Origin: Telopea speciosissima
Lineage: Eukaryota > Streptophyta > Magnoliopsida > Proteales > Proteaceae
NCBI RefSeq assembly: GCF_018873765.1
Contig: NC_057923.1
Location: forward strand, 1,426,001 to 1,490,000
Reading direction: 5' to 3'
DNA length: 64,000 nucleotides
Shown: positions 12,852 through 22,930 of the stretch, in pieces
Numbering within the stretch: the first letter of the stretch is position 1
How the letters are laid out: every line of letters starts with the position of its first letter
Translations under genes and position numbers: made by a program
Notes under the pieces: model-generated
The model's database searches: none
Seen by the model: only the letters and a program-made list of their open reading frames with translations
What the model was told of the DNA's origin: nothing

Positions 12852-12996
12852 TAAGGGTGGAAGTTCTCTATGCAGCAGCGCAGGCTGTGCCCAGACACAT
12901 GAGGGTGGGCCAAATGACCACCCTGCCCCCTAAATGGACAGCCTATGTGTCTGGGCACAACCTGCACTGTTACACAGAGAACTTCCGCCCTTAATT
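12852..12996. repeat. Second, imperfect inverted repeat beside the hairpin
   Basis: AAGGGTGGAAGTTCTCTATG (from 12853) pairs imperfectly with the stretch ending AGAGAACTTCCGCCCTT (to about 12995). The arms also contain GGCTGTGCCCAGACACAT and TGTGTCTGGGCACAACCTGC. The sequence is related to the perfect hairpin next to it, as if a foldback element had been duplicated or nested. Confidence 0.75.
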
Positions 12997-13379
12997 TAAT
13001 TACCTAGAATTCCCTTCGCTGTGCTCGTTTTCAAATAACAGTTTAGGTCCCAAAATGGGTATTCTTTGGTATTTTCGGGTGTGCCTGCGAGCATCTGGAC
13101 TTCCAATGATGCTGTGCTTTTTCTTCACATCGTCTTTAATCTATTTGTATTTTGAAGTTGGCAAAGATCTTTCTTTTAACTAACTCCCCCCCCCCCCCCT
13201 CCTCCCCATACACACACACACACCAAAAAAAAAAAGAGTTGAGAAAGATCCTTACGCAGCAGCCACGACCACTACTAATGGAGTGACTCCCACTAATGTG
13301 CTCGCATCATAGGATCTGATCTGCTACTCGGATCCCTCCCTCCCTACATAATATAAAGTAGGGATGATAAGATTTTAGA

Positions 13380-13622
13380 GTGGACAATACGGGCCAAGCT
13401 CCTCCCAGTGGAATGGATCGTTATTTTTTACTACGCGCGGCCTGTGCAGCCAGAGACATCGCCGTGCACAATGTTCGCCTTACCTTTGCGAGCGTCTTGT
13501 CCAAATAGGGATAAGACAGACATTGCAAACGATGGTGTATCTGGCCGCACAGGCCGCTGCGCCCTAGAGGATCTGTATTGCCTCCGGCCAATCCTGTCTG
13601 ACAGTGAAGGAAACCCCCTTTA
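13380..13622. repeat. Inverted-repeat element, MITE-like
   Basis: GCGGCCTGTGCAGCCAGA near 13438 has an inverted partner, TCTGGCCGCACAGGCCGC, near 13541-13558. The pairing extends into the flanks with mismatches (CATCGCC/GATGG, then GCCAAGCTCCTC against GAGGATC and GGCCAAT). It is a GC-rich block in AT-rich DNA. I did not find clean target duplications. Confidence 0.55.
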
Positions 13623-13639
13623 AAATAACTCTGCTCCAC

Positions 13640-14171
13640 AAGTACTCATTTTTCAGGCCTAATGATTGGCGGCGTTCTACGAAGAAATCCATGATCTTTA
13701 ATTCCTGTCTCAAGTCTGTAAAGCTGCTCTACAGACACAAAGAAAGAATTGTTTTGTTTTTTTCGGGTGGATGAGACACAGAAAGGAAAACAGTAAGCCA
13801 GCCATGCAGTATATTAATCCCCGATCAAACATCAGCCCATTTCTGAGCAATGTTTGTTAGAGCTGCTGATCGATGAGCTCACCACCTCTCACCAATTCAA
13901 ATTAATCATGCCAAAACCCAATAACTCTTGATTCTTTCAGGAAGAAGGTAAAAGAAGAGTGTTTTTTTTTTTTTGAGAGGGGGGAGGGGGGGGGGTGTGG
14001 GGGAGGTGTAAGCAAAATTGCAAAATAAACACGATAAGGGAAAGACGAATATTATAGACTGAAGGAGTAACGACAGACAGACAGAGTCGGTCAATAACGA
14101 GAAAAGACAGAACCTAAACCGCAGCGCAGACGATGATGAGGTTACAATATTTATTATTATAATTAAATGCA
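13640..14171. other. No gene seen: 3' flank of the ERF gene
   Basis: This region should hold the 3' UTR of the ERF gene. It contains a T run (about 13962-13973) followed by a G-rich run (13979-13995). No other coding signal is seen. Confidence 0.5.
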
Positions 14172-15191
14172 TCAGAAGAAGAAATAAGAAGAGGAACCAC
14201 CCAAATCGAAACTATGATCATGTGTAACGACGGATGGGGGCACTGTATCTGTATCAGCAGAAACACAAACAGGTGGTGGCATCCTCCCAAACCCCAAGAC
14301 TGGGCTGTCACGAACCAGCTCTCCTGACTCAAAACCAAAGCACGACGACGACGACGACGACGTCTGATCACAACTCCCCACCCCCACCGACTCAAACCCA
14401 TTATTACTATTCACTACTTCTTCTTGCTGTTGTGTATCTGTGAACCCAAAGAAACCTGTTGAAGTTGAATCGGAGGACCAATTCCCCTGCTGTCCCATCT
14501 CATAACCTGAAACAAGTACTGGTAGGTTAACGGAATTGGAGGAACCGAAATAATTCGAATTGTTCAAAACCTGAGAAGGCAAGGGAGGAAGGTCCGTGCT
14601 ATCGTAGAGATGGTAAGGGTGGGAGTCATGGGGGGAGTACTGATCAGCCGGCGCACCCGTAATACCACTGCCCCCGACTCCGACGACAGCCGTGGCAGAG
14701 GAGGAGGAGGAGGAGAAGTCCTGATCGAAGAAGAGTTGGTGCGTGGTGGGGTCGTTCTTGTTGTATGGCGAAGGGGCGAAGAGTGTGGAGAGGAGGTGGT
14801 GCTGGGCTGCTGCTTCGTGGGGGGAGATGATGGAGGTGATAGAAGAGCCAGGTGGCATGTCAGAGTAGACGAAGTTGGTGCGAGCGCGTGAGCCCCGCAT
14901 GGAACGGGCGGCTCTGTCGTAGGCCAAGGCTGCCTCTTCTGCGGTATCGAAGGTACCCAACCAGTGCCTTTCCTTGGTAGAAGGGTCCCTTATTTCTGCT
15001 GCGTATCTCCCCCACGGCCTCCGTCGAACACCAAGAAACCTTCCCGTTGTTTCTTGCTGCTGTTTCTTTTTGCTCTTCTTCTCCACCTCCTGAAGTAACA
15101 TTGTATTGTTATTATTATTATTATCACTATTATTGGTATTAGGAGAAGATGACGAAAACAGAGACAGCTGAGACGGGTTGGTAAAATTCAT
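14172..15191 (-). CDS. AP2/ERF transcription factor, LEP/PUCHI/FZP-type (group VIII)
   Basis: Intronless gene for a 339-aa nuclear DNA-binding protein. One AP2/ERF domain spans about residues 50-108 ([20 protein letters not shown] to RARTNFVY). It has the Ala and Asp (YAAEIRD, TFDTAEE) that mark ERF rather than DREB proteins, which usually bind GCC-box DNA. The extension [19 protein letters not shown] right after the domain is what I know from the LEAFY PETIOLE, PUCHI and FRIZZY PANICLE/BD1 subclade, which controls organ boundaries, lateral root founder cells and inflorescence meristem fate. The N-terminus has Asn and Lys/Gln runs and the C-terminal half is Ser-rich. The protein ends [12 protein letters not shown]. 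The exact orthologue is not settled. Confidence 0.95.
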   Translation of the reverse strand: MNFTNPSQLSLFSSSSPNTNNSDNNNNNNTMLLQEVEKKSKKKQQQETTGRFLGVRRRPWGRYAAEIRDPSTKERHWLGTFDTAEEAALAYDRAARSMRGSRARTNFVYSDMPPGSSITSIISPHEAAAQHHLLSTLFAPSPYNKNDPTTHQLFFDQDFSSSSSSATAVVGVGGSGITGAPADQYSPHDSHPYHLYDSTDLPPLPSQVLNNSNYFGSSNSVNLPVLVSGYEMGQQGNWSSDSTSTGFFGFTDTQQQEEVVNSNNGFESVGVGSCDQTSSSSSSCFGFESGELVRDSPVLGFGRMPPPVCVSADTDTVPPSVVTHDHSFDLGGSSSYFFF

Positions 15192-15237
15192 GTCTGACTC
15201 TGTTTTGTGTGTCGGTTAACTGTGTGTGTGCCTCTCT

Positions 15238-15260
15238 GAGAGAGAGAGAGAGAGAGAGAG
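15238..15260. repeat. (GA)n microsatellite in the presumed ERF 5' leader
   Basis: About 11 GA units lie 47-69 bp upstream of the ERF ATG, probably within the 5' UTR. On the transcribed strand this reads CT/TC-rich, typical of plant leaders and of BPC/GAGA-factor sites. Confidence 0.85.
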
Positions 15261-15414
15261 TGTAATCTCAGTCAGTGGTTGAGGGTTGTCGGGATTTCTA
15301 GAACGAAGAGAAGAGAGACTGTCGTCGTAGTCTCTTCCTCTCCATTAGAGTTTTAAGAGACTGCGTGAGTGTGGAATCAATGGGTATTGTTCCTTCGAAG
15401 CTGCACGTTAGCCG

Positions 15415-15423
15415 TTTAAATAC
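15415..15423 (-). promoter_or_regulatory. Possible TATA-like box of the ERF gene
   Basis: On the minus strand the sequence reads GTATTTAAAC, a TATA-like match about 225 bp upstream of the ATG. That would give a leader of roughly 190 nt containing the GA/CT tract. This is inference from the motif alone. Confidence 0.35.
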
Positions 15424-15939
15424 GATGGGGAACCTCAAGCCTGTAATATACCCCTGATGATCTTTTACATCAGATACCCTTGGATCTCCAGAAGTACCAG
15501 TCGTATCCTTGAATTTTCTCTTTTCCTTTTTTTTTTTTTTTTTTTTTTTCTATAATGTATAGGTTTAAAAGAATAATTTCATAGTTTCAGTTGCACTCCT
15601 ATTTCTCTCCTCTTTAATCGAGTACTATGCTGATAAAATGCTAGGGATAGGGAGTTGGGGAGATTACAAAATTTTTTTTTTTTTGGTAGACAGAGGGTTA
15701 TTTATTCATGGGCGTCTAATGCCAAGCAAAAGAAAACAAAATATATAAAATAGATAGAAAATATGATAAGTGCAAGGTATGAATAAACGGTATCTAAAAC
15801 CAAGGACTTAGGGGTGGATTCGGCCCCTATTCTTCAAGTAAGAGGGATTGGGCCGGGCTTTATATTTCTGTCCCTCGATAAAACCAATCACTCACTGGGA
15901 ATTTGGGATAAGTTCAATCTACATTCTTCCGTGAGTGGG
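15424..15939. other. No gene seen: ERF upstream region with T tracts
   Basis: Non-coding. It contains a 21-nt T run near 15529-15549 and another near 15672-15684. The second, followed by TTATTTATTCATGGG, looks like the tail of a minus-strand retroposon. Confidence 0.5.
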
Positions 15940-16062
15940 GAATCTTCACATTCGTGAACATACGTGAACGACTCACAACCGTTCAGATAGAATCTAATCT
16001 ATGAGAATATTCCATCTAAACAGCTGTGAATTGTTCACATACGCTCATGTACGTGAAGATTC
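15940..16062. repeat. Imperfect palindrome of about 123 bp
   Basis: GAATCTTCAC (15940) and GTGAAGATTC (ending 16062) are inverted ends. The arms keep pairing inward: GTGAACATACGTGAAC against GTTCACATACGCTCATGTAC, and AGATAGAATCTAATCT against the ATTCCATCT side. The loop centre is near 16003. It is either a small MITE or a hairpin-forming transcript region; nothing else identifies it. Confidence 0.65.
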
Positions 16063-16173
16063 ACCGGACTCCATTCTTCCACCCTCTTTCAATTGGTTTT
16101 AGCTATAATCTCACTCTGAGGGGCAATTGAGTTATTATCTGAACGAAATTAATTTCTCAGGGAAACACAACAC

Positions 16174-16192
16174 CTCTCTCTCTCTCTCTCTC
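16174..16192. repeat. (CT)n microsatellite
   Basis: About nine CT units in non-coding DNA upstream of the ERF gene. Confidence 0.85.
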
Positions 16193-16236
16193 ATTAGTAG
16201 CTACTACCTAACAATGAGTTTCAATTGATGGGGCCC

Positions 16237-16253
16237 GGGGGGGGGGGGGGGGG
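16237..16253. repeat. Homopolymer G run
   Basis: About 17 G residues directly after GGGCCC. It is one of several unusually long G/C homopolymers in the window and is hard to sequence, so its exact length is unsure. Confidence 0.8.
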
Positions 16254-16333
16254 AAAGAAAAGGTACTAATGGCCGGTGGCAATATATTAGCGATATAAAT
16301 GGACATGAGGAACATGTTCTCTCAAGTCTGAAT

Positions 16334-16585
16334 TAGGGGTGTAAATGAATACCCGAAATCCGTTTCTGTTTAGCACTATTCGAATTCGTCCGGAAGCTAA
16401 ACGGATGCAGATACGGATAGGCTATAGCTATCCGAAAAGCTATATTTACATGTAAACGGATAAAATATCTGATCCGTATCTATGTCCGTATCCGTTTAGC
16501 ACTATCCGAATCCGTCCGATAGCTAATGGGATGCGGATGCGGATATAGCACTATCCAAGCCAAATCCGATCCGTTTACAGCCCTA
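16334..16585. mobile_element. hAT-type MITE, family C copy 1
   Basis: A 252-bp element begins TAGGGGTGTAAATG and ends CGTTTACAGCCCTA, which are inverted ends. Flanking 8-mers GTCTGAAT (16326-16333) and GTCTCAAT (16586-16593) match 7 of 8, as expected for a hAT target duplication. The interior is made of repeated GGATGCGGAT, ATCCG and CGAAAAGCTAT motifs. A second copy with a perfect duplication is at 27415. Confidence 0.88.
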
Positions 16586-16599
16586 GTCTCAATGCTAAT

Positions 16600-17742
16600 T
16601 AATACTGTTCCTCATAATTATTCTCTTAATTAATCCGTTTGAGATTACTTTAATAATTACTCTAATTCCTTTTTCTTCGGTGAGAGAATAGATTCAATTA
16701 ATATCAACGATCTGCACGTTACCTCCTCTTCTACCATCTCTTTTCTGTTTCTCATCCACTTAACGTTATTCATCAACAATCAACAATGTCCTTATCTTGT
16801 GAATAAATGGGATCCGGCAGGGCTACATGGGAAAGTTGACTGAGCACGCGCGGGGATGTGTACGTGCCAGGCAACCCAGTCATTGGATGTCTCATTGAAC
16901 ATTCATTGGGTGATCATCTCCTAATTAGAGAGGATAGAGATGAATTTGATCCGAAATTGCCAATTGAGAGGGCCGGGTGGGCGTGGATCGATTGATCTTT
17001 TTACCACCTTGCAGGTCCCTTTAGGAAATTAAGGAAGTCGATGGAATCGGTTGGCATAAGTACTCAAGGCTGGCCTGTATGGATGATACAGAACGTACAT
17101 GAACCCACCCAGTTCATCAGGAAGTTAGACCAGGCCAGGCCTGGCCTGTATGGATGATACAGATCAACCACTGCATGCATGCATGCGTTTTTTTCCCTTT
17201 ACAAGACCTCTCCTCTTTTTTTACCAAAAAACAAAAAGTTCGGTCCTCTGCACGTATCGACGGGTGAATGTACATGTGAAAACCAACCACTTATCCTATT
17301 TTTACCATTTACAAAGGAAGAAAAGGTTTTTATGAAAATAAAATTAAAATATGATTGACTTTGAGATGTACGTTCACTTGTTGTAGGATACGTGCAGATG
17401 ATCCATTCTCCAAAAGCAGAAGACCTCCCCTCTTCCGCTTCTTAATCCCTTTGGTATATCTACTATTTCTCTCAAAACATAGTAATAATAATAATATATG
17501 ACTAATTAGTGAGTGACTATACTACACACTTACCTCAAAAGTATATGACTAAGAAAGATAATCAAATTAATTAATCAAAGCTGGCTATTTCACACATGAC
17601 TAGGAATCTTAAATTTTATTTAATTAATTAATTTATTTAGGCTTTCCTTAATTGTATCCTAGCTTCTTTATATATTATCCTCCTTCTAGCTAATCATGTG
17701 AAATCCATTAACCCCAATAAGCCGGATCAATATATACATAAA
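16600..17742. other. No gene seen: AT-rich ERF upstream region
   Basis: No coding region is supported. The motif GGCCTGGCCTGTATGGATG recurs at about 17071 and 17138, a short spaced direct repeat. There are also ATGC runs near 17173-17188. Confidence 0.5.
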
Positions 17743-17902
17743 TTAATTTGTTTTGTTGTTAAATTTCCATTCCAATCATGACGGCCGGTGATGTGTGTTG
17801 GGGCATATACTATACGTTCCCCTTAATTTGTTTTGTTGTTAAATTTCCATTCCAATCATGACGGCCGGTGATGTGTGTTGGGGCATATACTATACGTTCC
17901 CC
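17743..17902. repeat. Exact 80-bp tandem duplication
   Basis: 17743-17822 and 17823-17902 are identical over all 80 bases as read; both begin TTAATTTGTTTTGTTG. Identity over 80 bp implies a very recent event or an assembly duplication. Confidence 0.95.
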
Positions 17903-17924
17903 CTAGCTCCCAATGCGATCGAGC

Positions 17925-17925
<1 letters not shown>

Positions 17926-17962
<37 letters not shown>
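17926..17962. repeat. (GA)n microsatellite
   Basis: About 18 GA units, just after the 80-bp duplication. Confidence 0.9.
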
Positions 17963-17964
<2 letters not shown>

Positions 17965-18029
17965 AGCTAATGTAGTTCTAGATAAGGTAAAGCCCTACTA
18001 GAAGCCAATTAAACCAGGACCAATAACAA

Positions 18030-18850
18030 GAAACAAAGGGGCTGCTGGTTCTGCAGTTTCAGTAGGACAGAATTGTAGTTTTAGGTCAAATCTAGGGCTT
18101 AGGTTAGGATAATGGAAAGGGGGCTTAGGGGGTATGGCTAGGCAGGTTTATAGGACTCTAATAATGTAGGTATTATTTAAGTGTTTTGAAAATTCTGTAA
18201 AATTGGACAGCAAGATCTAGGGTTTAATGGAGTTAGGGTTTATGGGATTCAAACAAAAAATAAAGGGGATCAATTGGGGGAAAGGATTAGAGGGTTAGAA
18301 GAAGAAATTGGGTGTCAAACTTACTGGAGATTCCACGGCGGCTTGAACAGATGTGAAGGATAGAACCACCTTCGAATTGAAGAAGATCCTCCCAACCGTC
18401 ACGGCGTAAGGAGTCAACCGGATTCCACCAGTCCCTTTCCACCTTGATAGAACCACAAGGATGCACACTCAACAGAGCAACACTCAACAGAGCAGGGCAA
18501 CAGCTATGGCAGCAAACAAAAAGCTTTTCATTAATCAAATTCGTGTTCAATGCTGGCCTCCCTTACAAACTTATATAGAAGACTCAAAAATAGACTTAGA
18601 CACTAAAAAGGAATGGCCTAATCCTATCCCTAACCTATTAGATAACTTAAACTGACTAGGAAACTAAAATAGACTCAAAATAGAGTCCTAATGACTTAAA
18701 AACAACTTAAACTACTTAAAATAAAGAAGATTCCCTACTAGCCAATAGGATATAAGAACCTCTTAGCCAATAGGATCACTTCACTTAAATTAGACCAATT
18801 GAACCAATTGGATGCAACCAATTTAAACCGGTTCAATTAAAAACATAAAA
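18030..18850. repeat. Possible LTR-derived remnant
   Basis: The sequence shares a style and order of motifs with 38110-39200 and 63000-63850. First come TAGGGTTT/TTAGGG-rich DNA, then a segment with AACAGAGC and AGGATGC words. Then comes ACTTATATAGAAGACTC, followed by a long run of ACTAGGA/CTTAAA words. The TATATA segment suggests a minus-strand LTR promoter. No terminal repeats or target duplication were found, so this is a tentative call. Confidence 0.35.
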
Positions 18851-19195
18851 ATAGACTAAATATTGGGCTAATCCCGTATGCAACCTATGTATCCCTCTTT
18901 TAGGCCCAGAAAAGTGACCTATTACATAGAAAATCCATGGGATCAAAGGCCCAACATACATATAACTCAACCCTAGACTTATTTCTAAAGAAATAGGCCC
19001 ATTTCGGTGACGAACCTGCATCACAAGCTCCTCTTATCCATTTCTTTCTCATATGGCATGGCTTCAATTCATCAATATATATATGTATATAATTAAAATG
19101 TAATAATAATAATAATATATCTGAATTTAGTAGAGATATATAGCCAATTGATCTTGACAAGCCTTGAGGGAACTTTAACTTGCAGGGAATGTGTG

Positions 19196-19200
19196 TGTGA

Positions 19201-19234
<34 letters not shown>
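19196..19234. repeat. (GA)n microsatellite, slightly interrupted
   Basis: About 18 GA units with one GAGGGA interruption near the start. Confidence 0.9.
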
Positions 19235-19238
<4 letters not shown>

Positions 19239-19995
19239 TTAATTATTAATTTTAGGGTTTCAATTAGTTAGATGATATGTGCATGTTACTTAATATTAGT
19301 AATTAAATGGTGTGGTACGTACGTGGTTGTATTATAATATAATATAATATACTTGGAGAGCTAGGCATGTGCATCCAATTTGAGCCCTAAAAATCAATGA
19401 ATTAATGATAAGTTCCACAAACAAAACAAAACAAAACAAAACAAACCATTATCGATCTCTCACTGATCGATCAACCTAGCTTTTTCAAAAATCCAGAGGT
19501 ACCCCCATGGAAATAACTTTTCTTCTTTTTTTATTTATTATTTATTTTGCAGTGTTTGGTGTTGTCCTACAAGCTAGCTCTCCTGATCATCATCATCATC
19601 ATCGATGATCGAGAACATATTATTAACATGAAGGGGAGCATAAATATTATAGAGGTACGGGAATGAGCGAGGGAGGGAAAAAGGTTTATTGGGTTGCATG
19701 TGATCAGAGGAACACATGATGACCAGGGCATTGCTTTTTCTTGAAGAAACAACAACAACAAACTAGTGTCATGAATGGATGAACTCTATCTAGCTACTAT
19801 ATAGGCGCAACACCTATTTAATTTAATTTAATTTGCTGATCGATGATGATCCATCATAATATACAAATTAATGATATTATAATATAATATTAACTGAGAA
19901 CGTAGCCTTAGACCAAATTAATTAATAGAGCCATCTCGATCATCCTCTTCAATTCTTATATATGGTCCCATGCATTAATCCATATTTCCTTATAA

Positions 19996-20034
<39 letters not shown>

Positions 20035-22896
20035 ATTATTTTTTTTTATTTAGTTTAATTTTTGCTATACTTCATCAGGAAATGGGTTTCTACTGTATGG
20101 TAATATATATTGGTACGTACTATGATGATGAAGTAGGTCTACTAGCTAGGTCTTTCAAACCTCGAACCGAGAGGCTCGTTTAATTAGTTTAAAGGTTTTT
20201 ACTTAAACCAACACGTACGTACACTAGTTACTAGTACTAGTGCTGCTGCTGCTTTACTTAAATATTTTTTCTTCCTACCTACCTCTACTGAACTTCAATT
20301 TCTTATCTGACAATGAATTAGATGGGAGCTAGCAGCCTTAATTAGGAAAAATTTCATGAAAAAACCAAACAAATTATTAAGAAAGCAAGTCAGGTCGATC
20401 ATCAATTTCATGAAAGTAATAACTAAGATAAGATAAGATAAGGTGCAAATTTAGACTTATATATGTTTGGTATGATGTATTCATTGAATAGATTATATAT
20501 GGGCCAAGAACGCATTATAAACCCCGATTTTTCTCTATTAATTTTCTTGTTGAGACTATTTCAAGAATGCATAATACCAAACACGGCTTTAATTTTCCCC
20601 TTAATTATCATTCTTTTGTCAGCTGGTTTTATTATTTAATTAAACTGATGAAGTCCTCAAAGTGGGTCTGGAGTCCCTGGACCAAGAAATTGGGTCGATC
20701 AGCGGTAGTGGTTCACCCAGGAGAGGAAACAAATGATAAATCCCATTCCCGGCTGGCCACTGTTTCATTTCATTTTTTATGGCTCTCTTTTCTTTTTTTT
20801 GGGCATCACGTGTCAAATTAACATGCATGCATGCAAGTCTTGTGGTGGTGGCACAGGAAGAAAAAAAGATTTAGGTTATTTAAAAGCTAGGCAAGTAAAA
20901 AAATTTATTTTTATTGGGTGGTAATGGGCGGGCACCAAGTTATTGAAAAGATGAGTGAAAGCGCGCTTTGTTGGAATTTGAATTAAGAGACTATTAGCAC
21001 ACAGCCCTTTTGACTAAGCTTTTGTATGTGGAAGCGTACGTGGGTGTGGATGTGCGTGCAAGTGTGAGTATTTGTGACTTTTGTCTTCATTAACCTGCTG
21101 TCAATTTGGGTTTGTCTAATGTTAACTTAGTCAATGATTCTTATTATTAGAGGTCCCTAATCCCTATTTGCAAAGCTGCGTAACCTAGCTAAGACTACTA
21201 ATTACACAAGAAAGAGAGAGAGAGCGATGGACAACATAAGAGTCAAAAGACATTCCTACGTTTTGGAAGATAGTAAAGCTCCGTAAAGTTAACATGAACC
21301 AAGAAGAGATTTTTATTTTTCTTTAAAAAAAAATAAAAATTGATAAGAAATAGGAGAGCCTTCGAAGCCAAAGCTCGATCTTTTGAAGAAGCCCTTTGCA
21401 GGTCGATTAGTAAATGGGAATTAATTCTGATTGCGCACATGAGAATTATTGACAGCTAGGATTTTAGTACGAAGTTGATGCATGGCAGCTTTTATGATTT
21501 TTGCTCAGTTTTTCTTCCTCTTCTTTTTTTTTTTTTGGTTTATCCTACTATCTTGGTGGTGGGATCCTTTTTCTGTTTCTGCTATGTCCCTGCATCCTCA
21601 GCTGGTTTCTAATAAATAATAAAAGAAAGAGTTTTCTGTCCGAGGGTCTCTGGCCCTGTGCCAACACTGAATCAATGAGAACACAAGATAGAGGGCAGGA
21701 CAATCATTTTAGGTCATCATGTGTCTGGGCATAGGAACTATATTCTTGGACAGTCTTTTTTCCCGAAAAAGAATTTACTACAACCTCAAGGAGGGAAATC
21801 TATTGCTACCACAATGGTTAGGTTGACAAATTCGATTTATAATAATAATAATTAGGAAAAAAGATCTCTCTCTCTCAATCTCTTCCCCTCCTATGAAATA
21901 TTGACATATCCACCTTCTATTGTAGGAGGGGGGGAGAGACAAAAGGAGTCACTAGTGAACACTACGCAGCCGGATAGGGAACTCAATCCCTTATTGTTAG
22001 TATTCATTTTGTGGGGTTTGATTAGGACAAAACATATGCATAATGCAAAGGTGTCCATTGAGGACTACACTATAGTCACATTGAGAAGGCATCTTTGGGG
22101 AAGAAAAAAAAACCCAAACCCTAAGAACATGAACCTACTTTCACTTGCGACTTCAAACATCCAAATTTCTTTTTTTACTTCTCCTCTTCTTTTTTTTTTC
22201 TTTTTTTTTTTTTTTTGGGGTGGGGGGTGGGGGAGGAGGTGTTAGATAAATAAACTCCCTTTTTCCATGTGCAAAGCAAATAGGGCACATATCTTTATAA
22301 TATCTCACTTGATATGTGAGGACAAGAGATGAAAGGACATAGGTAGAAACAATTCCATTCAATCTATAATTGCTAATAAATTATTTGTAGTGATCATCAA
22401 AAGGGGGAAAGAGAGAATTAGATGCTAAGCTAGCCTTTTGGATCCCAAGCATGCATTAGCATGACTCGGTGTATCTAAAAGTTGGCCAACTGAACAAGTG
22501 ATGAAAGAAGGCATGAAGAAGCCCAGACACTAATTAAGGATCACCACACCACAGATCGACGTAGTAAGAGTGAGTAGTGGACAAGATTAAAATGTTACTC
22601 GTAAGAGCTCTCACAAAGTCACAAGCTAACCTCTGGCCTGATCAGCTTAGGTTGTTCTTTAACCATTTCTTAATTACGATGCTGAGGAGGACTGATTGAA
22701 TGGGGGCAAAAGCAATGCATGGCACAGTGCCAATCACTATTACTTCTCCAATATCTTCCATCTCCCATCTTGGATCGATGGCATTTAGGGCCCCAAAACC
22801 CAAACAGAAAAGAGGGAAAAACGCAGTACTTACGTGGAAAGCAGAATTGGGTATTGGGAAGTAAAAGAAATGATAGAATAATCAAAATAACATGCA

Positions 22897-22930
22897 GGGA
22901 GAGGGGAGAGGGGAGAGGGGAGAGGGGAGA
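22897..22930. repeat. GAGAGGGG minisatellite
   Basis: About four units of GAGAGGGG in a purine-only stretch that continues as GGAGAAGGGACTGGGGGAG. It is strongly strand-asymmetric. Confidence 0.85.

Noticed and set aside
14610-14891. Plus-strand open frame overlapping the ERF gene
   Set aside because: It is a shadow of Ser/Gly-rich codons in the ERF gene read on the other strand, with no homology.
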